Assembly (NCBI GenBank): GCA_018806985.1
Contig: JADANN010000149.1
Coordinates: 62,001-126,000, forward strand
From: Angiostrongylus vasorum
Taxonomy: Eukaryota; Nematoda; Chromadorea; Rhabditida; Metastrongylidae
Direction: 5' to 3'
DNA: 64,000 nucleotides
How positions within the stretch are numbered: position 1 is the stretch's first letter; every line of letters begins with the position of its first letter. The position numbers and the translations under genes are program-made. A model generated the notes under the pieces. It had not been told where the DNA came from. It was given only the letters and a program-made list of their open reading frames with translations, and searched no databases. This document shows, one piece after another, positions 14,001-23,989 of the stretch.

Positions 14001-17000
14001 TCATCAGTACCTCGAGGCAGACATTCACGATACTCCATGAATGCGAAAACTTAAGGATATCAACGAGATTCTAAGAAACTGAAGATGTTGTCAACTTGAC
14101 ACTACTATATTCGTGTTGTAAAAGGATAAAGGACAACGCTCTCGGCATTGATCAATCCCTGAGGGATGCGCCATGCATTCGCCTCCATTAAATATCGTTG
14201 GAGGTGATGTATGCATATCTGGACTATACATGGACTCGCAGTGGCGTGACGATATATCGAGCCAGTGCTGCTGATCTCCCAGAGAAGTCTGGTAGCAATT
14301 TTTCGACTCCCGAAGGGGATGGAGGGCACGGCGAGCCTGGAACGCGGGAATCGACCTCATGTGTATTGCAGGGCGCCTCCGACCACTGCGCTACACGCGC
14401 CCTATATTTCTGTTGTAGGTTCGGCAACAGTGAGCACTCCCGCAAACTTCTCAACAGGTATGAGCACGGTACGCACCTTAAATAAGCATGGTAAATACCT
14501 TATCGAAATTGAAATCTGCTTTTTGAGGAAATCTCTTAATCAGTAGTGCTTCGAACATTCTCGTGTGTTGAATGGCGTGACCCAACAGACGGAAGTCGAG
14601 ATCTGGACGTCGTCGCGTCATCATCCGATACAGGACATCTCTAAAGCAGTAAGTTTTTACCGCTACGTCCAACCAATTAATGGAAAAAAGTAGACAGGTT
14701 TATGCAAAAATGTTGAATTTTGGCATATTTGCGACTAATTGATTCACTTATGAGTCGCAAAATACCACAAGCTACTTTTGCTATCAATTTTTACCCATTC
14801 ATAACATTGGGCATTGGATTCGACGGGTAACCGACAAGCCTCAACTGATATTGCATTGAACTTTACTACGTGCAATAAAACCATTAGAATCTATAGATCT
14901 TCCTTTCAATATACAAGTTCTTCTATTCTACCAAGACGAAACCATGATTTTAGGGTGGACCCCACCAAATATTTTGTTCGCTTCTCTGCACCTCAACTAC
15001 TATTTCGGACACGAAAGCAATTGAACAATTGGATTTGGTGCAGAAAAACCTTATAGTACTCTCCAATCTATTGGTGTTCTTCGCAGGTGCGGCGCCTGCT
15101 TGAGAAATTCTAGTTCTAGACAGGTCTAGAAGTAAAAAGAATATTTTATAAGAATATGTAATCCCTTACGGTAACAGAAAAAAATCTTTTTTGTACGTCC
15201 GTAATGTTCTCGACTTATCAGCTACTCTATTATTGGAAAAACTGTCGCCTTTTGTCGAAAAAACCAGCTTTGTCGTGAATGTATTAAACAAGCACTGCTG
15301 AGCTCATAGCGTTCGATGGTTGAAAAACAAGCACAATCCAAATCTCAACGAACAACAAAAAAACCTCATTTCATAAGAGAAGATTGCTTTCAGGAGCTCA
15401 TAGATTACTCTTTTCGCATAGGTTCATACTTAAAGCAGCAAAGCGATTGAACAAGCAAAATTTTGTAAGCCAGGAAGATCCCGAATATTTCGTTAAAAAA
15501 ATCTAAATTAGAAAAGAAACTAAAACGAAATTGCCATTTTACGGAGATTGTACAGATGCTCACGTTGATAGGTTAAAGCGTACTCGCTTCTCGATAAGAC
15601 TGCAAAGTCCTCAATTAGTCTCCTTACCCAAATTTAAATGGAAGGAATGCAAACACAGAACAGAGGGTAAGAGATGTTTAAGAATTGGAATGCAAAGATG
15701 GTAACCTAGTAACACTGCAGAACTCCTTGGTCATCAAACGCCCCATCTCCCAGCCAGGAGGAAAAACTTTCGCCAATCCTGTCCTCTCAAAATCTGTTAG
15801 CTTCCTTACGTACCACTTATACCTGCAAACGAAAGCAACTTTCTCACGAATGTAAGAAAAGAAAATAGATTTCATATTACACCACAGAAAAATTGCTTTC
15901 AAGTAACAACAGCATATAGTTACAAACAAATGAAATAAGTATTCTTGCAAGAATCCTTCAAAACGAGTCAGTGCTTCCCTCTTTGGCAGAAACGAGGTTA
16001 CTAATAACAGGATTTATCAATACTGACTGATTTTTCGGTGATTTTGCCTTCCTTAGAGGCTGGAAAGGTCAAATTGACATGGAATTCACTCAGCCAAACA
16101 CTTTCATAATCCTAGCAGAAGAAAACTCGATACATTAATTTCACTCGCATAGTAAATAGCTTATTTTGAACACTCACCGCTATGTTCTAACTTTTATTTA
16201 CATTGCGATATGAAGCAAAAACCACAAAGAAGCTGAGATATGAGCAAAACTAAGACTTCATATGGGCTTCCAACCCGCGATTACCCTCCTCACGTGCTCA
16301 CATGCTGTACAACACACCAATTCAGGCGCTTAGATTTTTAAACCTTTTTAGACTTCGTTTAGCCAGTTTGTACTCTATTTGTGCTATCATCAGTTATCCA
16401 TCAATGCTGTCAGCAATCACCCGTCAACAAGAATTATCTGGGTAGCAGAAACCGGCAGTGAACTCAGTTAGTCTGAAGCTGCATTCGAAATCACATTCAA
16501 AAAACTCACCATTTTGTCCTTTGTAACTCTCCCAGTTATCATTTGAGAAAAGCCGCACAGGGTGGGTGAAGAAGGTGCTTGGCTCAGGACAAAAAATCAG
16601 CCTGAGGTATGGCGCAAAGTCAAGCGTGAACACAAAAGCCCTCCTTCTTGCGGTTCATTTTTGGATTTTCAAAATTTATATTGTATTCACATTTATATGA
16701 TACTTTTATTACAACTCGCGCAAGTTTTTCTCGAAAATAGGATGGTATAAACTTTTTTAAATAAAACAAAGATTTACACTACACTTATACTTTGTATTCA
16801 TATACATGTACACATATAAATTCCGAAAACTCAAAAATGAATCACAGACAGGAGTGCCTTGTGATCACGCGTGACTTCGCGCCATACCTCAGGCTGGTTT
16901 TTCGATCTGAACCTGGCACATTCCCAATCCATGATGACCAGATTTACAAAGAAGAAAAAGGTGATTGTTCAGTGAAACTGTTCACTACGTGAATACGATT

Positions 17001-19280
17001 TATGTATTGAGTGTTCGCTGGTTGTGTCATGGAAGCATTTGGCTTAGTAGATTACGCGTCAATTTGAGCTTTCCAAGCTCTGAAGGTGAAGCCACAGAAA
17101 TGACAGTCAGTACTGGATGTTGTTATTAAGAACCTCGTATCTGCTTAAGAAGAAACCACTGACTTATTGAACAATGCCAAGGCTAGTAGAAAGTCAGTCC
17201 TGGGAATTCAAAATCTTCCACAAACCTCTCCTCAATCTTATCCAGCCACGCTCCTTCTTCGTTTTCGGCATAGAGAACAACATATTCAGAGAGCTGTTGA
17301 TCGATAAACCAACGACAAAAATTCGCCTTCACACTGCCCTCAAGGGCCGCAGCCACACGGCACATATCCGTTACTCTTTCAGTGAGTTGACCAGCCTAAT
17401 ATGAGAAACGACCACTCTCGAAGAACGAGTTTAAAGTTGACAAAAAAGTCATTAACAAGGTATGGGATGGCACGGAATTGAGGCAAAAATAAATAGGAAG
17501 AAAATATGCAGAGAACAGCTGTCCAACTTGGAAAACAGATTTCATGTCAGCAGCCAGCTGCATCGTTAGTGCTTGTTTCATTTTATTCAGTCGGCTCGTA
17601 ATTTTCGCCATTTGTTCTACGTCTTGAAACTCATCAAACAGTTGCAAAACATTGAGAATTGCCGGGAGTTGACTTGCTATAGATGCATAGTCTCGTTGTT
17701 CTACCCATACACCTAAAATTAAGAATTCAGTTACAGGAAAACGAGTAAATAGTGGTATCAAGGAGCTGCGAGTGTCCCACCAACCTAACGAATCAACACC
17801 GGTCAGCAAAATGTGCAAATGGTGGAGCGTTGTTATAGATGATGTAAGATTTCTTTTGGCGATGTCTAGTTGCTTGATATCTCGTGTCATTTCCCGAACA
17901 ATCTCATCAGACGATCTAGTTTTCCCACGAATACTGTCGATTCGTTGCTCTAAGTCAATCATGGCTTGTTGGGCCTAAAGATAATTTCAGCATGAGAAAA
18001 GCGCACGAGACGTAAAATTGAAGTTCGACTGCTTGGATTTCTACACTGTCCAGATTAATTCTGGGAGCTTATGACAGCTAAATAGACTTCTAGAAAAAAG
18101 CTTTATCTTGCTGAGACCACTTAAGCTTTAAGACATAAATCCTTCAGTCATAAAACCTTGTTCGAGGAAAGTATATGGATATAAGTAGAAGAAAGCAGTA
18201 CAAACCGAACTTATTTAGTAAGTAATCTAGACTTATACAGTTTATGAGAAACTAAGCACGAAGTATCCGAAATGCCAATGGCCATATAAAGGATAAAAGC
18301 CATAAAGCACTCGGCGTTGATCAATTCCTAAAGGATGCGCCATGCATTAGACTTAACTAAACATCGTTGGAGGTGACTGAATATATATCTGGCCTTTGCG
18401 ATGACTCGCGATGGCCTACCGATGTGTCGAACCAGCGGTGCTATCCTCCTAGACAAGTCTGGTGTCAATTTACCGACCCCGGAGGGATGAATGACTTCGT
18501 GGGCCTATGGGGGCATGGATCGATCCCACGTGTAATACAGCGCGCCTACCACCACTGCGCTATATGCTCCCTGGTGGTCAAACAGAACTTTCCTGCTTAG
18601 ATGAAAAGATGACGTGGACCATTGGCAAATTGACTGAATCAGACTGGATTTGAACAAAAACTCAAAAAAAAACCTAACAATCACATATAAGAAGGCTTTA
18701 AAACAACAAACTTTTTGCAAAGCAGCTTCTCCTTGTGACCCCACCTCATTGTGTGATTCAACCAAGGAGGCTAGCTCCACATCAAGCTCGCGGATTTCGG
18801 CCTCTACTGCGGCTAAAAAACGAAAACATAAAAACTCCGATAAACAGTACGATTTCCATAAAACGTTTGAAAATATAAAGTAAGAGGAACACAAACCAAT
18901 AACTGTATCCAACTGGGCTAATGACTGTTCCGTTGGGAAAAGCTCGTTGATCTGTGCGGTCAGTTCCTGGTCCGGATGACAGAATTCCGAACGACACATG
19001 CCTTGAGAAACCATTATGGAACAACAATTTTATAGAATTCGATAAACAACTGCGACATAAACGTAGGACAAAATAGCGATCAATAGAAGCTAATAGAAGG
19101 CATTACAGAAAAGAAAAACGTGGGAAAAGTTGACAAAAAGGTTTTCCTATGAAATATGAAAGGACTGAAACCTCTGATGGATTCCTCAGTGGCATCGCTG
19201 AACTTTAGTTCCTCCGAGGTTTCGCAATGATCGAAGTTGATTGGAGCCAGCGATTTCGCATTTGCTGATGGTAATTCCAT
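1322..19280 (-). CDS. vps-53: VPS53, GARP/EARP complex subunit (16 exons found, C-terminal end missing)
   Basis: Subunit of the GARP and EARP tethering complexes, which capture endosome-derived vesicles at the trans-Golgi network or recycling endosomes. Exons (minus strand): 19280-19172, 19001-18897, 18812-18712, 17974-17785, 17712-17528, 17395-17226, 15822-15706, 14640-14499, 9083-8986, 8367-8224, 8097-7960, 7347-7242, 5515-5394, 5315-5113, 1752-1604, 1411-1322; phases agree at every junction and give 723 residues. Family landmarks seen: LFPTEQSLA near the N-terminus, [13 protein letters not shown] and [11 protein letters not shown] in the coiled-coil region, [55 protein letters not shown]. 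The open frame stops at a donor after LQK, where vertebrate VPS53 continues for roughly 60-130 residues, so a last exon lies further left or outside the window. The long linker of vertebrate VPS53 between exons 8 and 9 was not found; direct splicing keeps phase. Introns carry PLE, SINE and RTE fragments. Confidence 0.93.
2690..3020 (+). mobile_element. RTE-type LINE 3' fragment (subfamily 2)
   Basis: Encodes the C-terminal motif of RTE reverse transcriptases, here as [17 protein letters not shown] with RRPPTR after it, then a 3' UTR ending CAAGTAAGTAAGTA. The last 55 bp match the end of family D elements (see findings). In the final vps-53 intron recognised so far (exon 14 to 15). Confidence 0.65.
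3243..3355. repeat. (TA)n/TATG-rich microsatellite
   Basis: Long TA runs with GTA and CATA interruptions directly before the family D copy at 3357. Confidence 0.9.
3357..3748 (+). mobile_element. Family D short interspersed element, copy 1
   Basis: Near full-length copy from AACGGTTAACCGCCTC to CCAAGTAAGTAA, about 390 bp. No coding domain. Its last 55 bp resemble the RTE fragment tail at 2965-3020. TA tracts on both sides. Confidence 0.75.
3749..3842. repeat. (TA)n microsatellite between two family D copies
   Basis: TA tract where the 3' ends of a plus and a minus family D copy meet. Confidence 0.9.
3843..4199 (-). mobile_element. Family D element, copy 2
   Basis: Inverted relative to copy 1, so the two form a hairpin-capable pair about 850 bp long. 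Bounded on both sides by TA tracts. Confidence 0.75.
4199..4288. repeat. (TA)n microsatellite
   Basis: TA tract at the head of family D copy 2. Confidence 0.9.
4535..4850 (+). mobile_element. tRNA-derived SINE, separate subfamily
   Basis: Pol III box A-like TAGCGCAGTGGTTAGCG and box B-like AGTTCGACTCC, 40 bp apart, start a roughly 300-bp unit ending in a GAAGTGCT region. The tail resembles 42960-43110. Not a functional tRNA: no proper anticodon arm or 3' acceptor. Confidence 0.5.
5880..6105. repeat. Degraded family C SINE pieces
   Basis: Contains TTTTGCAAATATCTCAGC, diagnostic of family C, with a decayed head. Confidence 0.4.
6517..6888 (-). mobile_element. Family D element, copy 3
   Basis: Full-length copy in a vps-53 intron, from the tail (GGATGACCCGTC) to the head (GTAAACCGTTGG). 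Confidence 0.75.
8490..8838 (+). mobile_element. Family D element, copy 4 (head-truncated)
   Basis: Begins at GTTCCTGGGTGCC and ends CCAAGTATCCAAGTAAG. Confidence 0.7.
9372..9404 (+). repeat. Degenerate hammerhead-like/PLE tail remnant
   Basis: ATGAAGA and GGAACGTCAGCC remain of the motif; too decayed to fold. Confidence 0.3.
9576..9883 (+). mobile_element. Family D element, copy 5 (internal deletion)
   Basis: Head and tail match other copies; about 90 bp of the middle is missing. Confidence 0.7.
10585..11240. repeat. Family E dispersed AT-rich repeat
   Basis: Shares blocks with 14785-15330 (ACCATGATTTT region), 50320-50475 (GTGTGCATTNATTTCAANG) and weaker ones at 27590-27990 and 40560-40900. 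Contains an inverted GTGCATT/AATGCAC. No coding capacity; possibly a MITE. Confidence 0.4.
11015..11067. repeat. (TA)n microsatellite
   Basis: Uninterrupted TA tract inside family E. Confidence 0.9.
11253..13134 (-). mobile_element. Penelope-like retroelement, copy 1 (RT + GIY-YIG, 5'-truncated, frameshifted)
   Basis: Minus-strand remnant in sense with vps-53. From 13134 down: [11 protein letters not shown] and [15 protein letters not shown] motif A block [12 protein letters not shown] (about 12830), RT motif [11 protein letters not shown] (about 12550), [13 protein letters not shown], a cysteine block [13 protein letters not shown] (about 11930), and GIY-YIG-type nuclease sequence [18 protein letters not shown] (about 11840), then a 3' tail with the hammerhead-like motif. 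Several frame changes show it is dead. It starts abruptly in the RT N-terminal part. It is joined head-to-head with an inverted arm at 13163. Telomerase-related RT plus GIY-YIG nuclease defines canonical PLEs. Confidence 0.88.
11352..11390 (-). ncRNA. Hammerhead-like motif in PLE copy 1 tail
   Basis: Minus strand CTGAGGA (11386-11380), stem II GGCG/CGCC with one bulged A, GAAAC, GTC. Stem I has 5 of 6 pairs. Confidence 0.45.
13163..13616 (+). repeat. Inverted arm (inverted tail copy) of PLE copy 1
   Basis: About 450 bp that are the reverse complement of 11350-11795: end of the GIY-YIG reading frame plus the 3' tail and motif. It sits at the 5' end of the PLE in opposite orientation, as in the inverted pLTR arrangement known for PLEs. 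Confidence 0.85.
13572..13612 (+). ncRNA. Hammerhead-like motif in inverted arm of PLE copy 1
   Basis: CTGAGGA 13578-13584, stem II GGCG/CGCC, GAAAC 13599-13603, GTC 13604-13606. CAGGCT before and AGCTTG after pair over 6 bp with one G-U. Confidence 0.5.
14117..14405 (-). mobile_element. SINE-A, copy 1 (tRNA-derived)
   Basis: Minus strand: tRNA-like head with GGGCGCG start, box A-like TGTAGCGCAGTGGTC and a box B-like region, then the shared core and a tail with GGGATTGATCAATGCCGA. In a vps-53 intron, ending close to exon 8. Confidence 0.8.
14785..15330. repeat. Family E dispersed repeat
   Basis: Aligns with 10730-11230 by blocks such as AGAATCTAT, TTCTATTCTACCAAGAC, ACCATGATTTT. Confidence 0.35.
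16010..17115. mobile_element. PLE inverted tail pair without RT
   Basis: 16010-16670 is a decayed PLE tail in minus orientation and 16830-17115 one in plus orientation, both with hammerhead-like remnants at their outer ends (about 16035 and 17085). No RT between. Both keep ATCAGCCTGAGGTATGG/CCATACCTCAGGCTG. In the vps-53 intron between exons 6 and 7. Confidence 0.6.
18290..18575 (-). mobile_element. SINE-A, copy 2
   Basis: Minus strand head with CGCAGTGGTGGTAGGCGC and box B-like GGGATCGATCC, then the core and GAATTGATCAACGCCGAG tail. In a vps-53 intron. Confidence 0.75.
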
Positions 19281-19294
19281 TACATGGATGTATC

Positions 19295-19296
19295 CT
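19295..19296 (-). promoter_or_regulatory. Putative trans-splice acceptor of vps-53
   Basis: On the minus strand a TTCATTCAG sequence ends 15 nt before the chosen vps-53 ATG (19280). No upstream exon was seen, so it probably accepts a spliced leader. A short ATG-TAA overlaps the start region out of frame. Confidence 0.45.
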
Positions 19297-20021
19297 GAAT
19301 GAACTAGCAACACTTTAGAATTATCGGTTACGGATACGGAAACAGAAGGGCTAAACAAAGCGCTTCATCACTGACACTCAGGAGGCTCGAACATGACTTT
19401 ATTATCAGAAACGAAGACAAAGGCAAATTTCAAGAATGATTCAAGCTCTTTTTCCGTTCCTTGATTCAAAAACATGAAAATGAGTAGCTACGGTTTATTA
19501 TAGCACTCGGATTACGACAAACATGAAGAACCTCCTCCTCATATGAATTCTTCAAGAACATAAGAAATGAGCAACTGGGGCGAAAGTTATCAGCTGAGTA
19601 CAAACGCCGTCATTTTTACATCGTGTTTGTTCCTTAAACTAAGGATTAAGCAACAAACAACGACACCTACACAAAGTCTGGACGTGAAATATGCACATAC
19701 ATATACAAATACATCTGCCAGGAAGTCGGTATTCAACGTTTTCCAGACTTTCTATGGTCCCCCTTTGGTCCTAGTCAGATTCATGAAGGCCTGATCATAA
19801 AAACCCAAGATATTTCCAGATGTATTGTTCATTAATAAATGATGAAATAGCAGCAGACGAATTTTGTGTTGCATTCCAGCGAATGCATTTCGTGCACTAT
19901 GGCAACGTATTGTCCCAATGAGAACTGGTTGTCCTCATTCTGGATTTCATCAGCTGTTCGTGTGGTGAAGTGGGTTAGATGCTTGGATCTGAAGTTGGGT
20001 CTGGACTTCCGTAATCCTCAT

Positions 20022-20023
20022 AG
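20022..20023 (+). promoter_or_regulatory. Putative trans-splice acceptor of the KIN17 gene
   Basis: CCTCATAG ends 3 nt before the ATG at 20027. A pyrimidine-rich 3' splice site next to a start codon with no upstream coding exon is typical of nematode spliced-leader addition. Confidence 0.5.
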
Positions 20024-20026
20024 GCA

Positions 20027-23000
20027 ATGGGAAAACACGAGAGAGGAACACCAAAAGATATTGCTAATCGAATCAAGTCAAAAGGACTCCAGAAACTGAG
20101 ATGGTCCGTTCACACTTTTTTTCCTTCATTTTTTTCTTTACTCTGTCATATTTCATTCAATTTTTTGTACTGTCAATACTCTAAAAGTGTCGAATTTGAG
20201 ATTTGTGGAAGAAGTTGGTGCATCTTAAACTTTGAAACTTGTGCAATAGTTTTCTTTTTTTGTACCTGTGTCTTCTTTTTCTTACATTATCATCCTTAAT
20301 TTGGGAATGAATTGTATTTCTAACAGGTTCTGTCAGATGTGTCAGAAACAATGTCGTGATCAGAACGGCTTCAAATGTCATCTCACTTCTGAATCACATC
20401 AACGTCAGCTTCTGCTCGTTGCCGAGAACACTGGTACATATTTGAGGCAATTCAGCAAGCAGTTTGAGGCTAATTTTATGCAGGTAGTCAGATGGGCTTC
20501 TTCTTTCGAACCTCTTTGACTTGTTTCTCCTTCATTTGTTGTTGTTCTTCGAGGTCCCATGGCGAAACTATCTCTTTAGATACTGAAAACCTGTTTCGGT
20601 ACAAAGCGAGTACGTGCTAATGAAGTGTATCAAGAATATATAAAGGATAAGGGACATGTTCACATGAATTCTACTGTTTGGCACACACTAACTGGTTTTG
20701 TGCACTATTTGGGAAGCAGTGGGAAGTGTAGAATTGATCAAAATGAGAAAGGTACTGCATGCGATATCTAAAGCATTGAAATCAATACGAGACTCTTTGT
20801 AGTCATTCTTTCAATATGGATGTAGATGTCGTTTATGTGACAATAAAGTTAGGAGTACTTTTTATATCTACAGTGTTATGAATTCTTTTGATTTCCGTTT
20901 TTCTTCCTTTTATTAATGATGTATTGACTTGTGTTAATATTTCAATTTAATGGTTTCATTTGATTTATTTCGGGTTGGTATATCCAGTATATCGATCAAG
21001 AAGAAGTTCTACGCAAAGCCGAAGAAGCTAAGCGCATGAAGGCCGAGAAGGACGATGAGGAACGGCAACAAGAAATGATTAATGAGCGAGTGCGCAGGTG
21101 CAGGTTTTAAATTCTTCTGCACTGTTTTGCGTAGTGAGGTACGCGTGTAGCGCAGGGGTCGCAGGCGCCCTGTAATACACATGAGATCGTGTCCGAGAGG
21201 TTAGCGGCACTGGTGCGATACATCGGTAGGCTAGCTCGAGTCATTATAAATGCTAGATATGCATTCAATCACCTCCGACGATGCTTAATGAAAGTCGAAT
21301 GCATAGCGCATCCCACATGGATTGGTCAACGCCAAGAGGTTTTTTTCCTTTTCCATACTGCGAGATGGAAAACTCCATGGGTTTTTGCCTAACAAACTTT
21401 TTGAAACTCCAACCCCAGCAAACATCGGAAAGTGCGGCGCTAATTGAGCATACTTTAATACCTAACCCAACCAAGAATTCATGACTTTGATAGCAATGGA
21501 AATATTATGCATAGAACAGTGTAGGGAACCCATCGATCGTCGAACGTAGACAAATGCTGGTTTGTCAGGCGTAATGTATTTCAAAAGCTCTTTTATTTTA
21601 GGGCTTTGGAACAACAAAGCGAGATTGTTGAACACCAACCTTCTGAGCTTGTAAGGAATGACGATAGTGAAAAAATAGTCCTGAATTTGAATTTGGACAA
21701 GAAACCAACTTTGGAGGTGAGAGTCGTTTTTCATTAGTTCTCCATGAATCAATGTTCAGAATTACCCTTAGTGAGGCTACAGCTCCATGTTTCTTTACTG
21801 CTACTTTTTTGTTCAGTAGAATGTTGCGTTATTATTACTTTCGTTGCTTACTTTACTGAATACTTATTATTAGTATCACTTTTATTGCCACCATTATTAT
21901 TGTCACAACTGTTATTATTAACAATAATTATTATTGCGTTTCACACAGTTTTGCGTCTCTTCATTTCTCTTTCGGAGAAGATTTGCTATTATTATTGTTT
22001 AGCTGTATCATTCAGAAGTAGTTATAATGTCCCTCCCAAGGGTTTACCGTCTCATCGTGGCTGGGAGATGTTCCTGGGTGTCAGACTACGATGTACAATG
22101 GGGATTCATCCACTGGCAGGGTCTTCTAAGCTGAGAATGAGTCCGGTGTTCCTATCAGGAAGCTGAGCTAAGAGTAAACGAATGCCAGGATCCACCACCG
22201 TCCTGGTATCAAAGTCGTATGGTGGTAAATCTCCCTCTGATCCACAAGGACTGCGATTGCCTCTAGTGATGAAGACCTGGGACAGACTTTGCCCAGGCGG
22301 GCCTCGGGACCCCAGGGACCACGATAGCTTAACCAGCAGGTCTCCGAAAAATGGAGATTATACTGAGGCCCGCACAACCAGTGAGGACGGGCCATTCAAG
22401 TATTAAGTATCCAGTAAGTTGTAATGTATTACCATACTGGTGGCCGTCTTTGCGGCCCATGTTGAGCCCAGTCGTGAAATTAATTTTACTTTTTAAAGGC
22501 TTATAAAGTTTAATTATCTAGTGTTCGAAATTTCCGATGTTTTCCTGATTTTAGGATCTGAAGCGACCATTATGCTCAGCTGTGTCGGTGTTCGACCAAA
22601 TGAATACGAAGAAAGAGGAAGTTGACAGTGATGCTGAACCATCAGATTCACGTCGAAAAGGTCAAGAAAGAGAAGATTCAAGACATGATCGGAAGGATCG
22701 TCATATGAATAGAACTAGAGTAGATAGAAGTCGTAGCAGAAGTCAAGACGGGAAAAGGCGAATGAGTAGTCCTCGTAAGTTTTTTGAAAGTTTGGGATTG
22801 GACGTAAGCCTTACTTGAGATTCTTTATGCTTGAATTTCGGTGTTGAATCCGTGACTCTGCCACTAGAAATTCAACTTTCTATCTTGAAATATTTGCTTG
22901 CAGTTGATTTTAATTTAGGACGAGATAAGGAGAGACCACTTTTACGCTCTAAAAAAGAAGAAAAGCCGAAAAAATCAGCCCTTGATGAAATTCGAGAGCA

Positions 23001-23831
23001 GCAAGAGCGATCCAAAGAGAAAAAGAACCGGAAGGACCATTGGCTTCATGAGGGCATCATAGTTAAGGTTACGGTCCTTTGTTATAATCACCATACAGAT
23101 TTGTAACTGACCACTTTTATGGTTAAGTTTTCCTGAATGTCCTTCTTCACTTCTGGTTCATATACTGTTGTTACAGCTATTGTAGGAGCATATATTGCTT
23201 CGAAAAGCCAGTCTTGGTTTAATAGAAAAAAAAGTGTAAATGGTCATTAAAACCGGATTTTCAGGTAATAACGAAGAAATTGGGCGAGAAATATTATAAA
23301 TCAAAGGGTGTTGTAATGACTTTGATCGATGACTACGTTGCTAGTGTTAAATTAGATGACGGTAAGTCTTCACATTATTGTTTCTAGCGTTTTAAAATTA
23401 CTTTTTATTAATGTTTATTGGAAGTTGGTACTGTTTTGCCTGCATTGTAAAGACCGAAATCTAATGTAGGCGTTTTAGGTGTACTGGTTAAATTGGACCA
23501 GTCGCATGTAGAGACAGTGATCCCTAGTGTTGGAAGGGAAATGAAGATTGTCAATGGCGCTTACCGTGGATGTACAGCAGTAAGTACCATTAATGTCTTT
23601 GCATGGTTTTTTGTTTCTTCGTTTCTCCTTAATTGCTTTCTTACATACATTTCGTATTTGTCACTAGTGGGATTTGTTGTTTTTGGTGCATCAGCCTTAT
23701 GGAAGTTTTTTTTCCAGAAGCTGGAAAGTCTTGATACGGACAACTTTTCTTTAAATCTTCGAATTGCGGAAGGCCCAATGAATGGACGAAGGGTTAGCGT
23801 ACCATATGAAGATGCTAGTAAACTAGCATAA
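20027..23831 (+). CDS. kin17: KIN17-family DNA/RNA-binding protein (10 exons)
   Basis: Nuclear nucleic-acid-binding protein linked in other animals to splicing and to DNA replication and repair. Exons: 20027-20103, 20327-20483, 20580-20751, 20974-21097, 21602-21716, 22555-22774, 22919-23067, 23265-23361, 23479-23579, 23718-23831 (441 residues; human KIN is about 393). Order of domains: KDIANRIKSKGLQKLRW start, C2H2 zinc finger CQMCQKQCRDQNGFKCH with two histidines (residues about 27-55), winged-helix region FGTKRVRANEVYQEYIK to WYIQYID (about 80-150), charged acidic/Arg-Ser middle, then the C-terminal tandem SH3-like/KOW region with IIVKVITKKLGEKYY, HVETVIPSVG, NGAYRG and a final YEDASKLA. 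Phases are consistent. Exon 4 needs an unusual 3' splice site ending TTTCGG (see findings). Exon 4 could also end at 21103, still in frame. Intron 4 holds a SINE-A copy and intron 5 a family D copy. Poly(A) signal at 23872. Confidence 0.95.
21130..21340 (+). mobile_element. SINE-A, copy 3
   Basis: Head GCGTGTAGCGCAGGGGTCGC, tail GGATTGGTCAACGCCAAG; core partly lost. In KIN17 intron 4. Confidence 0.7.
22030..22420 (+). mobile_element. Family D element, copy 6
   Basis: Full-length copy in KIN17 intron 5, preceded by an ATT-rich tract (21830-21950). Confidence 0.75.
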
Positions 23832-23871
23832 AACTTGATCTGTACCTGGGATCTTTACGTTATTTGCGCTT

Positions 23872-23877
23872 AATAAA
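23872..23877 (+). terminator. Poly(A) signal of KIN17
   Basis: AATAAA 41 nt after the KIN17 stop codon and 112 nt before the start of the next gene, as expected within a nematode operon. Confidence 0.6.
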
Positions 23878-23987
23878 TATTTGCGAGTTCATTGTGTTCT
23901 TGCTTAAATGTGTAAAGTTACCATTTCTTTCCAATACTTCTCACTACACGTTCCCCCAAAAACAGTTTTTTTTTATTGGGAAATTCT

Positions 23988-23989
23988 AG
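23988..23989 (+). promoter_or_regulatory. Putative operon trans-splice acceptor of FAM32A
   Basis: AAATTCTAG abuts the ATG at 23990 directly, leaving no 5' UTR of its own. This fits spliced-leader addition to a downstream operon gene. Confidence 0.6.

Noticed and set aside
18998..19014. ATG at 19014 as start of vps-53
   Set aside because: An upstream exon (19280-19172) joins in phase at 19001 and gives a better N-terminus; the 19014 ATG then lies in the intron.
21744..22166. 140-residue ORF in KIN17 intron 5
   Set aside because: Reads through an ATT-rich tract and a family D element; no protein family signal.
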